Below are positions 50,456-59,501 of a stretch of 64,000 bases of DNA, one piece after another. This DNA is from Prauserella halophila (GTDB lineage Bacteria > Actinomycetota > Actinomycetes > Mycobacteriales > Pseudonocardiaceae), in contig NZ_JAMTCQ010000012.1 in assembly GCF_024171895.1 (NCBI RefSeq), positions 244,283-308,282 of the forward strand, in the 5' to 3' direction. Made by a program: the position numbers and the translations under genes. How positions within the stretch are numbered: position 1 is the stretch's first letter; every line of letters begins with the position of its first letter. The notes below the pieces were generated by a model. It was given only the letters and a program-made list of their open reading frames with translations. It had not been told where the DNA came from and made no database searches.

Positions 50456-51505
50456 GTGAGCACTGTCGAAACGTCCACCGGCCGCGACCTGCGCAACTAC
50501 ACGACGCTGCGTCTCGGCGGCCCCGCGCGCCGGTTCGTGACGACGACCACGCCCGCCGAACTGGCAGGCGCCGTCGGAGACCTCGACGCGGCGGGTGAGC
50601 CCGTCCTGCTGGTCGGCGGTGGCTCGAACCTCGTCGTGTCCGACGCCGGGTTCGACGGCACCGTCGTGCGGATCGCCGCCACCGGATGGGACGGCGCGAC
50701 CGTGCAGGCCGGGCAGGACTGGGACGCCTACGTCGCCGCCACCGTCGCGGAGGGCTACGGCGGGCTGGAATGCCTCTCCGGGATCCCCGGGTCGGCGGGC
50801 GCCACGCCCATCCAGAACGTCGGCGCGTACGGCTGTGAGATCAGCGATGTGCTGCATTCGATCGAGCTCTACGACCGGACCACGGGCGAGGTGCGCACCC
50901 TCACCGCAGGCGAACTCGGCTTCGCCTACCGCACGAGCATGCTCAAGGGAACCGACGACGGCGTGGTGCTGTCGGTGCGGTTCGACCTCCGCGAGGACGG
51001 CCTGTCCGCGCCGATTCGCTACGCCGAACTGGCCCGCACGCTCGGCGTCGAGGTCGGCGACCGGGTGCCCGCGGCGCAGGTGCGTGCGGCGGTGCTGGAG
51101 CTGCGCCGCCGCAAGGGCATGGTGCTCGACGCCGGCGACCACGACACGTGGAGCGCGGGGTCGTTCTTCACCAACCCGATCGTGCCCGAGGCGCAGGTGG
51201 ATGACGTGCTGAGCCGCATCGCGAGCGTCGTGGGCGAGGACGTGTCCGTGCCGCAGTACCCCGCAGACGGTGGTGTGAAGCTGTCCGCGGCGTGGCTCAT
51301 CGAGCGTGCCGGGTTCACCAAGGGGCACGCCGGTCCGGGCGGGCGGGTGTCGTTGTCGACGAAACACACCCTCGCTCTGACCAACCGTGGCGAGGCGCGC
51401 ACCGAGGACCTGCTGGCACTGGCCCGCGAGGTGCGCGACGGGGTCGTCGGCGTGTTCGGTGTCACGCTCCGTCCGGAACCGCTGCTCATCAACTGCGAGC
51501 TGTGA
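50456..51505 (+). CDS. murB: UDP-N-acetylenolpyruvoylglucosamine reductase
   Basis: 349 residues. FAD-binding features: [25 protein letters not shown] and the catalytic region [29 protein letters not shown] contains the proton-donor Ser; the C-terminal [14 protein letters not shown] is the type I MurB end. Reduces the enolpyruvyl group with NADPH to form UDP-MurNAc for peptidoglycan. GTG 50456 gives the standard N-terminus. Position next to DUF2505 and the L,D-transpeptidase matches M. tuberculosis. Confidence 0.95.
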   Translation: MSTVETSTGRDLRNYTTLRLGGPARRFVTTTTPAELAGAVGDLDAAGEPVLLVGGGSNLVVSDAGFDGTVVRIAATGWDGATVQAGQDWDAYVAATVAEGYGGLECLSGIPGSAGATPIQNVGAYGCEISDVLHSIELYDRTTGEVRTLTAGELGFAYRTSMLKGTDDGVVLSVRFDLREDGLSAPIRYAELARTLGVEVGDRVPAAQVRAAVLELRRRKGMVLDAGDHDTWSAGSFFTNPIVPEAQVDDVLSRIASVVGEDVSVPQYPADGGVKLSAAWLIERAGFTKGHAGPGGRVSLSTKHTLALTNRGEARTEDLLALAREVRDGVVGVFGVTLRPEPLLINCEL

Positions 51506-51654
51506 GCTCCGCGGGAGTGTCGGCGGGCGCGTCTCCCGGCGGCCCTGACGTATGCCGGGGCCGACTCGTTCCGGGCCGGGCGTAGCAGGACAGCGGCGAT
51601 ACCGCGGCAGGATCAACGGCGAGATCGCGGCGATACCGCGGCAAGATCAAGGGA

Positions 51655-51722
51655 ACGTCCGGGGCGTTCAACGCCCCGAAGGTGCCCTTGGGGGCGAAAA
51701 AGGTGCCCTTGGGGCGCCCGCC
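51655..51722. repeat. Hairpin repeats of the GGGGCGTTCAACGCCCC family
   Basis: GGGGCGTTCAACGCCCC (a 17-bp perfect palindrome with one central base) is followed by GAAGGTGCCCTTGGGGGC and a second AAGGTGCCCTTGGGGC. Same family as 36583-36712. Lies between the convergent murB and SDR stops and may terminate both. Confidence 0.82.
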
Positions 51723-51729
51723 GAACCCC

Positions 51730-52461
51730 TCACTCGCGGTGGAAGGTCTTCCCGTCCAGCTGGGCGCGCGGCTTCATGACGATCCGGTCGAGGTTGACGT
51801 GTGACGGCCGTGTGGCGGCGAACGAGATGACGTCGGCCACGTCCTCGGCAGCCAACGGCTGGTACCCCTCGTAGACTTTCGCCGCGCGGTCGGTGTCGCC
51901 GTCGAACCGGTTGACCGAGAACTCGGTCTCGACCGCGCCCGGAACGATCTCCGTCAGCCGCACCGGATCGCCCAGGTGCTCGGCGCGCAGCGTCTCGTGC
52001 AACGCCGCTTGCGCGTGCTTCGCCGACGTGTAGCCCGAGCCGCCGGGATACACGCTGTGGCCCGCGATCGACGTCACCGTGATGACGTGCCCGTCCCCGG
52101 AGTCCACGAGCTTCGGCAGCAGCGCCTTCGTCATGCGCAGCGTGCCCAGCACGTTCGTCTCCCACATCCAGCGCCAGTGTTCCTCGTCGGCGGCCTCGAC
52201 CCGCTCGACACCCCACGCGCCGCCGGCGTTGTTGACCAGTACGTGGCACTCCGGAACCCGTTCGGCGAACGAGGCAACGGAATCGGCGTCCGTGACGTCC
52301 AGGGTCAGGGCGGTGCCCGACGTTTCCTCGGCGAGCGGGGTGAGCCTGTCGAGCCGGCGTGCGCCGAGGACGACGTGGAATCCGGCCCGGGCGAGGGATC
52401 TGGCGGCGGCTGCGCCGATGCCGGCGCTGGCGCCGGTGACGACTGCGGTTCGCGTGCTCAT
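51730..52461 (-). CDS. Short-chain dehydrogenase/reductase (Rv0484c-like)
   Basis: 243 residues, classical SDR: TGASAGIGAAAARSLA cofactor loop, NNAGGAWG, catalytic Ser in VTSIAGHSVYPGGSGYTSAKH with YxxxK intact, and PGAVETEF. NADP preference is suggested by ARR after the second strand. Substrate unknown. ATG 52461 gives the standard N-terminus; longer in-frame sequence overlaps the divergent transpeptidase gene and is rejected. Confidence 0.92.
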   Translation of the reverse strand: MSTRTAVVTGASAGIGAAAARSLARAGFHVVLGARRLDRLTPLAEETSGTALTLDVTDADSVASFAERVPECHVLVNNAGGAWGVERVEAADEEHWRWMWETNVLGTLRMTKALLPKLVDSGDGHVITVTSIAGHSVYPGGSGYTSAKHAQAALHETLRAEHLGDPVRLTEIVPGAVETEFSVNRFDGDTDRAAKVYEGYQPLAAEDVADVISFAATRPSHVNLDRIVMKPRAQLDGKTFHRE

Positions 52462-52531
52462 GGTTCGTATGTTGCCAGGTAATGTTGTAGTGCTGGCGGG
52501 GGTGCTGGCCGGGCCAGGGAGGTAGACACAC

Positions 52532-53827
52532 GTGAGGTTCGGACGAGACGGAGCAACTGAACGCGCTGCCGACGGCCGTGGTGTGGACGAGCGCGGTGTG
52601 GACGAGCGCGGTGTTGACCAGCCGGGTGCGGCCGAGAACGACACCGCAGGGCGTCGCTGGGGCAGGCGTGGTGTGCTGAAGGCGGCCGCCGTGGCGGCGC
52701 CTGCGGGGATGCTCGTCGCGTGCACGGGTGACGACGACTCCGCGGGGGCAGGTACCGGCGACGGCGGCGGGGGCGAACCCGCCGAACCGCAGGCCACGAT
52801 CGCTGCGCAGCCGAAGGCCGACGCCCGCGACGTCGACGTCACCGCTCCCGTCAAGCTGACGGTCGCCGAGGGCACGTTCGACGAGGTCACGCTCACGAAC
52901 GAGGACGGCAAAGCCGTCGAGGGCAGTCTCAATGACGACAAGACCGAGTGGACCGTCGGCGAACCCCTCGGCTACGGCCGCACCTATACCTACGCCGCGA
53001 CGGCCGCGGGTGGCGACGGCCGCACCGCCGAGTTCGACGGTTCGTTCAGCACGGTCCAGCCGTCCGCGGTCGTGCGCGCCACGCTGTATCCGGGCGACGA
53101 CGCCGTCGTCGGGGTCGGCCAGCCCATCACCGTCAAGTTCGACGCCCCGGTCGGCGACCGTGCCGCCGCGCAGCGCGCTCTGTCGGTGACGACGGAGCCG
53201 CAGGTCGAGGGCGCGTGGGCGTGGCTGAACGACCAGCAGGTCGACTGGCGTCCCCGCGAGTACTGGCCCGCCAACACCCGCGTCGAGGTCGCCGCGAAGC
53301 TCTACGGCGTGCACTACGGCGGTGGCTCCTACGGCAAGGCGGACGTCACCACGAAGTTCAGCATCGGGCGCAACCAGGTGGTCAAGGTGCACACGCCCGA
53401 ACACCGCATGCGCGTGTACCGCGACGGCGCCGAGGTCGCCAACTACCCGTGCAGCAACGGCAAGGACGCCAACCCCGACCTCAACACCCCGAACGGCACG
53501 GTCATCGTGATGACCAAGGAGCCCACGTCGATCTTCGACAACGAGGAGTACGGCTACACCGACGTCAAGAAGACCTGGTGCTGCCGCATCTCCAACCACG
53601 GCGAGTACATCCACGAGAACCAGGAGAACGCCGCCAACATCGGTAAGAAGAACACGTCGCACGGCTGCATCAACCTGTTCGCCGACGACGCCAAGGCGTA
53701 CTTCGACTCGGCGATGCTCGGCGACCCCGTCGAGGTCACCGGGGCGAGGGCCGATTTCCCGACGACGTCGGACGTCATGGACTGGCTGCTCGACTGGGAG
53801 ACGTGGAAGTCCAAATCGGCCCTGTGA
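52532..53827 (+). CDS. Lipoprotein L,D-transpeptidase (LprQ/LdtMt5-like)
   Basis: 431 residues. A basic leader with RGVDERGVDERGVD repeats and twin arginines (GRRWGRRGVLK) precedes a lipobox AGMLVAC (Cys at about residue 64). Two Ig-like domains follow, then the YkuD catalytic domain with the active-site pair HGEYIHEN and SHGCINL (catalytic Cys and His present). It forms 3-3 cross-links in peptidoglycan at the outer membrane face. The homologue Rv0483 (lprQ) sits in the same place. GTG 52532 has AGGGAGG upstream. Confidence 0.92.
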   Translation: MRFGRDGATERAADGRGVDERGVDERGVDQPGAAENDTAGRRWGRRGVLKAAAVAAPAGMLVACTGDDDSAGAGTGDGGGGEPAEPQATIAAQPKADARDVDVTAPVKLTVAEGTFDEVTLTNEDGKAVEGSLNDDKTEWTVGEPLGYGRTYTYAATAAGGDGRTAEFDGSFSTVQPSAVVRATLYPGDDAVVGVGQPITVKFDAPVGDRAAAQRALSVTTEPQVEGAWAWLNDQQVDWRPREYWPANTRVEVAAKLYGVHYGGGSYGKADVTTKFSIGRNQVVKVHTPEHRMRVYRDGAEVANYPCSNGKDANPDLNTPNGTVIVMTKEPTSIFDNEEYGYTDVKKTWCCRISNHGEYIHENQENAANIGKKNTSHGCINLFADDAKAYFDSAMLGDPVEVTGARADFPTTSDVMDWLLDWETWKSKSAL

Positions 53828-54352
53828 CCGATTCGGCGCGGCGATCCGAATCGGCGCCGTGCTCCATTCGGCCCGGTGACCCATTCGGCCCGTGATCCAT
53901 TCGGCGCCGTGATCCAGGTCGACGCTGTCACGTCGGCGCGATGACGGCCGCTGTAGGTGGACTGGACGTTCGTGACACCGGTCTTCGGACGAGAGGCCGG
54001 CGGTTGGCAACAGGCCCGGGTGTCGGTTCGCATCTGGGTTGCCGAATCCGCGTCGCCGCCGCCCGAGCTGTGTCGGATACCGGCCGACGGTGCGGCAGTC
54101 GATTCTGAATTCGATGTCGCCGAGCTGGCTGGTGAGCCGCTGTGCCTGCCGCTGTGCCTGCCGCTGTGCCTGCCGCTTGTGTCGGCACCGTCCGGCGTTG
54201 TCCGTTCGATCGTCCACGCGGATGTCGCGGCCGGGCTTCGGCGCGCGTCGACGGCAGATCGCGTAGCCCGCATCTCGCGATCGGACGTCGCCTGCTCTTC
54301 GCACCGAGGATCGGCCGTGTGTGACGACTCCGGCTCCTCCTGTCCGAATTTA
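53828..54352. repeat. Intergenic region with 17-bp and 12-bp repeats
   Basis: At 53828-53925 four to five units of the type CCATTCGGCCCGTGATC follow the transpeptidase gene. At 54139-54176 GCTGTGCCTGCC is repeated three times. A frame at 53957-54394 crosses the region but has no recognisable domain or ribosome site. No gene is supported. Confidence 0.7.
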
Positions 54353-54399
54353 TTGGACGATGGTACTAATAGTTCTATCGTTCAACTTTATTGAGGAGG
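54353..54399 (+). promoter_or_regulatory. Promoter and TetR-type operator of the MFS-tetR operon
   Basis: TTGGAC (54353-54358), a 17-bp spacer and TATCGT (54376-54381) form the promoter. An inverted repeat TTGRACGAT (54353-54361 and, inverted, 54377-54385; 8 of 9 match) overlays both hexamers. The ribosome site GAGGAGG lies at 54393-54399. The AT-rich context contrasts with the surroundings. Control by the downstream TetR is inferred. Confidence 0.8.
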
Positions 54400-54403
54400 C
54401 GGG

Positions 54404-55945
54404 ATGAGTTCGAGGCAATCGGCTGGGTGGCGCGAGTGGTGTGGTCTCGCGCTGTTGGCGTTGCCGACCATGCTGCTGGGGCTGGACGTGACGGCGCTCT
54501 ATCTGGTGACCCCGAGCCTGGCGGTGGACCTGGACCCGAGTGCGACCGAGACGCTGTGGATCATGGACGCCTACGGCTTCTTCATCGCGGGTTTCCTGAT
54601 CGCGATGGGGACGTTGGGCGACCGGCTCGGTCGACGCCGGTTACTCATGATCGGAGTGGCGGCATTCGCCGCGGTCTCTGTCTCGGCGGCGTTCGCTCCC
54701 ACCGCGTTGTGGTTGATCGTGGCACGGGCCCTGCTTGGTGTGGCCGGAGCAACACTGATGCCCTCGACTCTCTCCTTGATCGGCACCATGTTCACCGACG
54801 CCCGGCAACGGGCATTGGCGATCGGGGTGTGGGCCACGATGTTCGCCCTGGGAATGGCCGCAGGCCCGGTCGTGGGCGGGATCCTGGTCGCCTCCCTGTG
54901 GTGGGGCGCGGTCTTCCTCGTCGCCGTCCCGGTGGCCCTGCTGGTGCTCGCCGGTGCACCTGCGCTACTGCCCGAGCACCGGACCCGTGCAGGTCGGCTC
55001 GACCCGCTGAGCGTCGCGTTGTCCCTGGCGGCACTGCTGCCGATCGTCTACGCGATCAAGCACGGCGCCGCCTACGGCGTCGACGCCCAGGCCGTCGGCG
55101 CCGTCGTTGTCGGCGGGGGAGCTGCCGTCGCGTTCGTGCGCCGCCAACTCCGCATCCCGGAGCCGCTACTCGACATGAAGCTGTTCACCACCCGTGGGTT
55201 CGCAACGGCTCTGTCGGTGTTGTTGATCGGCCTGGTCGGTTTCGGTGGCGTGATGTTGCTGGTCACCCAGTACCTGCAGCTCGTCGTCGGCCACTCGCCG
55301 ATAACGGCTGGCCTGTGGATGGGCCCGCCCGCATTGGCCATGCTCATCGGGGCCATCGGTGCCCCACTGATGGCTGCTCGCATCTCACCCGGCCGTGTGA
55401 TGGCGGCCGTCCTGTCCCTGTCGCTGGCCGGATATGCACTGCTGACCCTGGCCGGAACCGACAGCCAGCTGACCGTTGTCGCCGGCTTCGCGCTTGTCTA
55501 CCTCGGCCTCGGCGTCATCGCCGCGCTGGGCACTGACATCGTCGTGGGTGCGGCACCCGCGGACCGGTCGGGATCGGCGGCCGCGCTGTCCGAGACCGTG
55601 CAAGAGCTCGGAATCGCCGCCGGCGTCGCGCTGCTGGGAAGCCTCACCACCGCGATCTACCGCAGTAGTATCGATACACCCGCCGGACTGCCTGCACCCT
55701 TGGCCGAGATCTACAGCGACAGCCTTGCCGGAGCATCATCGGTCGCGGACCGGATCCCGACCGGCGCTCTCGAGCACGCGCGAACCGTGTTCACCGGCGG
55801 ACTCAACACGGCCTCCCTTGCCGCGGGCCTTGTCGTTGGAGCCGCTGCCCTGGCTTGCTTTCTGATGTTGCGGCACCTCCGGCCCCTCGGCGAGGCCGAT
55901 CGCGAAGCGGCGTCGATAACCTCGGCACCCAGGAACGATCGATGA
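54404..55945 (+). CDS. MFS drug efflux transporter (DHA2, 14 TM)
   Basis: 513 residues, 14 hydrophobic segments. Motif A variant GDRLGRRRLLMIG, motif D LDVTALYLVTPSLA and motif C-like AAGPVVGGILVASLWW place it in the DHA2 (QacA/EmrB) drug:H+ antiporter group. Coupled to a TetR regulator whose ATG overlaps its stop, it should export a toxic compound that also induces it. This pair and the four genes after it separate the transpeptidase from mshA, unlike in mycobacteria. Confidence 0.93.
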   Translation: MSSRQSAGWREWCGLALLALPTMLLGLDVTALYLVTPSLAVDLDPSATETLWIMDAYGFFIAGFLIAMGTLGDRLGRRRLLMIGVAAFAAVSVSAAFAPTALWLIVARALLGVAGATLMPSTLSLIGTMFTDARQRALAIGVWATMFALGMAAGPVVGGILVASLWWGAVFLVAVPVALLVLAGAPALLPEHRTRAGRLDPLSVALSLAALLPIVYAIKHGAAYGVDAQAVGAVVVGGGAAVAFVRRQLRIPEPLLDMKLFTTRGFATALSVLLIGLVGFGGVMLLVTQYLQLVVGHSPITAGLWMGPPALAMLIGAIGAPLMAARISPGRVMAAVLSLSLAGYALLTLAGTDSQLTVVAGFALVYLGLGVIAALGTDIVVGAAPADRSGSAAALSETVQELGIAAGVALLGSLTTAIYRSSIDTPAGLPAPLAEIYSDSLAGASSVADRIPTGALEHARTVFTGGLNTASLAAGLVVGAAALACFLMLRHLRPLGEADREAASITSAPRNDR

Positions 55946-56553
55946 CGGGTGACGCGATGGCGGCTGAACACGACTCCGGAGAAGCAGGCGGAGGACACGA
56001 GACTGTCGATGGGCGAAAACTACGTGGCCAACGTCGGCGAGCACAGATCATCGAAGCAACTCTCGAGATCGTCCGCCGGGACGGCGCAGCCGGTGTCACC
56101 CACCGCACCGTCGCCAAAGAAGCGGGGATCACCACCAGCCTGACCCTGTACTATTTCGCCACCCTGGACGATCTACTGGTAGCCGCCCTGACCAGCGTCA
56201 CCGACGACTACACGAGCCGTATCCGGCAGCTCATCGACCACGAGGACGACCCACTCGCAGGCCTGGCCGAGCTTATCGCCGAATCCGGCGGCCCCGGACG
56301 TGAACGAGCACTCGCCGAACGCGAGCTGTCCACCCTCGCTGCCCGCCGCCCAGCCCTGCGACCGATCGCCAGACGCTGGCGCGACAACGTCGCCGAGCTC
56401 GGCCGAACACAGACCGACGACCCCGACACGATCGAGGGGTTCGTCGCACTCTCCGACGGCCTGTGTACCGCGATCCTCCTCAACGACCGCGAAGCCGATC
56501 CCGGCCACATCGAGGCAGTGCTCAGTAAGGCTCTTCTGCGAAGCAGCGAGTAG
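55942..56553 (+). CDS. TetR-family regulator of the MFS pump
   Basis: 203 residues. The N-terminal HTH (IEATLEIVRRDGAAGVTHRT and AGITTSLTLYYFATLDDLL) is typical TetR, preceded by a ~25-residue acidic leader. The C-terminal ligand domain is unremarkable and ends SKALLRSSE. Last gene of the operon; likely binds the inverted repeat over the operon promoter and releases on binding the pump substrate. Confidence 0.92.
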   Translation: MTGDAMAAEHDSGEAGGGHETVDGRKLRGQRRRAQIIEATLEIVRRDGAAGVTHRTVAKEAGITTSLTLYYFATLDDLLVAALTSVTDDYTSRIRQLIDHEDDPLAGLAELIAESGGPGRERALAERELSTLAARRPALRPIARRWRDNVAELGRTQTDDPDTIEGFVALSDGLCTAILLNDREADPGHIEAVLSKALLRSSE

Positions 56554-56713
56554 CCCGCGTCGGCCCACCACCGACCGTTCTCGGTGCTGTCACGAACGTC
56601 CTGCCCCTGCAACAACCGGCCCTGTGGCGACCAGCGCCACGACAACGAATTCCGGCGCAGGGGCGCGTGCGAAGTCTGCGGTCGTCGTCCCGGCGGCCGG
56701 GCGGGTGCGCTCG

Positions 56714-56800
56714 TCAGTCCTTGTGGACCTCGATGAGCGACCCGGCGGTGATGATGGCCGCCAGGACGACGATCGCGATGATCACGATTTCGAGAACCAT
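56714..56800 (-). CDS. 28-residue single-pass membrane peptide
   Basis: The frame encodes MVLEIVIIAIVVLAAI followed by ITAGSLIEVHKD: one transmembrane helix with a short charged cytosolic end. GAGGAG lies six bases before ATG 56800. It follows the TerC gene on the same strand by 49 bp and may be cotranscribed with it. Small membrane peptides often modulate transporters; a role with TerC is a guess. The other 160 bp to the TetR stop show nothing. Confidence 0.65.
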   Translation of the reverse strand: MVLEIVIIAIVVLAAIITAGSLIEVHKD

Positions 56801-56849
56801 GGTCGACTCCTCGTCGTTGAGGCGCCGGTGAAGGCCTGGTCGGCCCAGT

Positions 56850-57869
56850 CTACGCCTTCGTGTCGGCGGCTTCCCGGTTCTCGTTGCGCTTGGACACCCG
56901 CAGGCTGAGCACGGTCACGACGCCCAGGATGCCGATGATCGCCAGCAACGAGATCGGCGTCGGGATGGTCGGCACCGCGGGCCACACGGTGTGTGCCCAG
57001 TGCAGCACGAGCTTCACGCCGATGAAGGCGAGGATGAGCGCGAGGCCGTGGTTGAGGTAGATCAGCTTCGCGAGTACCGCCTGCAGCACGAAGTACAGGG
57101 CGCGCAGGCCGAGCAGGGCGAACGCGTTGGTCGCGAACACGAGGTACGGGTCCTCGGTGATGCCGTACACGGCGGGCACCGAGTCGACCGCGAACACGAT
57201 GTCGGTGGCGAACACGGCGACCACGACGATCGCCAACGGCGTCAGCGCACGCTTGCCCGCCTCGCGGACGATCATCTTCGTGCCGCGGTAGTCGTCGGTG
57301 ACATGCGTGAACCGGCGCATCAGCTTCACCGAGCGCATCTCGGACGGGTCCTTCTCGTCCTGGTGCCCCTTGAGGGCCTCCACGAGGATTTTCACCGCGG
57401 AGATGAACAGGATGACGCCGAACACCAGGAACGCCCACGTGCCGGCTTGCAGCATCGCCGCGCCGAGGGCGATGAAGATGCCGCGCAGCACGAGCGCGCC
57501 GACGATGCCGTAGAGCAGCACGCGCTGCTGCACCGCCGCAGGCACCGCGAACCCGGTGAGGATCAGCAGGAACACGAAGAGGTTGTCCACCGACAACGAC
57601 TTCTCGACGACGAAGCCCGTCACGAACTCGGTCGCCTGGGCCCCGCTGAACGCCAGCCATACGAACAGCGCGAACACGAACGGCAGCGCCAGATAGAACA
57701 CCGACCAGCCGACGGCCTCCTTCATGGCGACCTCGTGCGGTTTGCGCGTGATCACGAAGTCGGCGACGAGCAGGGCGAGCAGCACCAGGATGCTGAGCGT
57801 CCAGAGCATGGGCGAACCCATGGTCTCGGCGGCTTCGGCAGCGCCGGAACCGGCGGCTTGGACGAGCAC
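56850..57869 (-). CDS. TerC-family manganese exporter
   Basis: 339 residues, eight to nine transmembrane helices. Conserved acidic membrane motifs are VEKSLSVDNLFVFLLI and FATDIVFAVDSVPAV, with KILVEALKGHQDEKDP in the central loop. TerC/Alx/YceF proteins export Mn2+, partly to metallate secreted enzymes. The Mn2+-sensing yybP-ykoY riboswitch directly upstream supports that substrate. GTG 57869 is chosen because GGAGG lies five bases upstream and after the riboswitch; the longer frame to 58031 reads through the riboswitch and is rejected. Confidence 0.92.
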   Translation of the reverse strand: MLVQAAGSGAAEAAETMGSPMLWTLSILVLLALLVADFVITRKPHEVAMKEAVGWSVFYLALPFVFALFVWLAFSGAQATEFVTGFVVEKSLSVDNLFVFLLILTGFAVPAAVQQRVLLYGIVGALVLRGIFIALGAAMLQAGTWAFLVFGVILFISAVKILVEALKGHQDEKDPSEMRSVKLMRRFTHVTDDYRGTKMIVREAGKRALTPLAIVVVAVFATDIVFAVDSVPAVYGITEDPYLVFATNAFALLGLRALYFVLQAVLAKLIYLNHGLALILAFIGVKLVLHWAHTVWPAVPTIPTPISLLAIIGILGVVTVLSLRVSKRNENREAADTKA

Positions 57870-57895
57870 ACAGACCTCCGCGAACGTTGAATCGT

Positions 57896-57996
57896 TCGAG
57901 GTCTCCTTCACCCGCGGCGCGCGGGCGACCTGCCGAGAACGCAATCCGTGCGTTCGTACTGACCGGCGAGGCCCAAGGTGGAAGTACTCCCCTCGA
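57896..57996 (-). promoter_or_regulatory. yybP-ykoY manganese riboswitch
   Basis: On the minus strand: TCGAGGGGAGTAC (57996-57984), then GTCAGTACG, and GGTGAAGGAGACC closing at 57900-57912. P1 pairs UCGAGG with CCUCGA (57896-57901). These are the invariant segments of the yybP-ykoY class. It lies 27 bp before the TerC start, so high Mn2+ should raise TerC expression. Confidence 0.94.
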
Positions 57997-58213
57997 TGAC
58001 AAGTGTCCGGCACGACGAACGTCGTTGCCAACCCGGGGCGGCTGTGACCGGGTGTGACGTCCGTCGGGTGTGATGTCCACCGGACATGCCCGAGGCGGGC
58101 CGGTGACGGGGCGGCCGCGGGGCGGGGCGGGATGTGGTCGCCGGGAATTGTCAGTGGTGGTTCGTATGCTCCGCGGAAAGGCGTTCACCTGCGACGATGC
58201 AGGTGGTAGGGGA
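57997..58213. other. Divergent upstream region of TerC and epoxide hydrolase genes
   Basis: About 215 bp with GTGTGAYGTCC repeats near 58045-58075. No gene is seen. The promoter of the riboswitch-TerC transcript should lie just above 58000. Confidence 0.4.
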
Positions 58214-58219
58214 GTGACG

Positions 58220-59431
58220 GTGACACCACCGACGGAGCGTGCAACCACACCCAGCGGCACCGAATCCTTGGAGGCCGAATCTTTCGAGGCCGAATCTTTC
58301 GAGGTCGAGCCGTTCGAGATTTCGGTGCCGCAGGCCGAGCTGGACGATCTGAGGGAGCGACTGGCGCGCGCCCGCTGGCCCGACGAGCTCGACGGCGTCG
58401 GTTGGGACCACGGCGTCCCGGCCGGCTACGTCCGGGAGCTCGCCGCGTACTGGCGTGACGGGTTCGACTGGCGCGCGCAGGAGCGGCGCCTCAACGCGTA
58501 TCCGCAGTTCGCGGCCGATGTCGCCGGGCAGCGGGTGCATTTCCTGCACGTCCGCTCGCCGGAGCCCGACGCGTTGCCGCTGCTGCTGGTGCACGGCTGG
58601 GGAACGACGTTCGCCGAGTTCCTCGACGTCATCGGCCCGCTGACCGAGCCGCGCGCCCACGGTGGCGACCCGCGCGACGCGTTCCATGTGGTGATCCCGT
58701 CGCCGCCGGGCTTCGCGTTCTCCGGCCCGACGACCGAACCCGGCCAGGCCGACAGCGACCGGTACGCCGAGCTGTTCGCCGCGCTCATGGCTGGTCTGGG
58801 GTACGAGCGGTACGGCGCTCAGGGCGGCGACCTCGGTTCCCTGGTCGGTCCGCAGCTGGGCAGGGTGGCGCCCGGCAACGTCGTGGGCGTGCACGTCAAC
58901 GGCCTGCTGACACTCGGTGGTTGGGATCTCGACCCGGACGAACTCGACGCCGGCGACCGCCGCCGCTTCGAGGGGCTGCAGAACTTCGACGAGGTCGGCG
59001 GTTATGCGGCGGTGCAGTCGACGCGTCCGCAGTCGCTCGCGATGGGACTGCACGACTCCCCGGTGGGGCTGCTGACGTGGCTGGCCGACATCTACCACCT
59101 GTTCTCGAATCCGGCGGCCGAACTGCCGGACGACGCTGTCGGCCGGGACGCGCTGTTGACGAACGTGTCGTTGTACTGGCTGACCGGCACGACGGCGTCG
59201 TCGATGCGGATCTACAAGGAGGCGCAGAGCTGGGCCGCTGAGCTGCCGAGTTCCGGGGTTCCGACGGGCTGTGCGCTGTTTCCCGGTGACAGCACGATCC
59301 GTGTGCTGGCGGAGCGGCAGAACCACGTCACGCACTGGTCGGAGTTCGACCGCGGTGGGCATTTCGCGGCAATGGAGGCGCCGGACCTGCTGGTCGACGA
59401 CGTCCGGACGTTCTTCCGCAGCGTGCGCTGA
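58220..59431 (+). CDS. Epoxide hydrolase (EPHX N-terminal domain, alpha/beta hydrolase)
   Basis: About 403 residues. The EHN domain ([33 protein letters not shown]) is followed by the alpha/beta hydrolase core: oxyanion HGWG, nucleophile Asp in [13 protein letters not shown], later Glu/Tyr region, and C-terminal His in [11 protein letters not shown]. Opens epoxides to diols, probably in detoxification. The leader has a repeat [16 protein letters not shown] encoded by 15-bp DNA repeats. GTG 58214 and GTG 58220 are both possible starts (GGGGA upstream). Confidence 0.9.
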   Translation: MTPPTERATTPSGTESLEAESFEAESFEVEPFEISVPQAELDDLRERLARARWPDELDGVGWDHGVPAGYVRELAAYWRDGFDWRAQERRLNAYPQFAADVAGQRVHFLHVRSPEPDALPLLLVHGWGTTFAEFLDVIGPLTEPRAHGGDPRDAFHVVIPSPPGFAFSGPTTEPGQADSDRYAELFAALMAGLGYERYGAQGGDLGSLVGPQLGRVAPGNVVGVHVNGLLTLGGWDLDPDELDAGDRRRFEGLQNFDEVGGYAAVQSTRPQSLAMGLHDSPVGLLTWLADIYHLFSNPAAELPDDAVGRDALLTNVSLYWLTGTTASSMRIYKEAQSWAAELPSSGVPTGCALFPGDSTIRVLAERQNHVTHWSEFDRGGHFAAMEAPDLLVDDVRTFFRSVR

Positions 59432-59501
59432 CGCGTTCGGCGACGCCGCGGTGGTGTCCGCCTCCGGCCGGGATCGACCGGCCGGGTGAGAGACTGCCGG
59501 G

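Noticed and set aside
53957-54394. Possible 145-residue protein
   Set aside because: Contains the CLPLCLPLCLPL run encoded by a 12-bp DNA repeat and ends in the MFS promoter; no supporting start signal.
57870-58031. Longer TerC start
   Set aside because: The extension reads through the manganese riboswitch; a GTG with a good ribosome site follows it.
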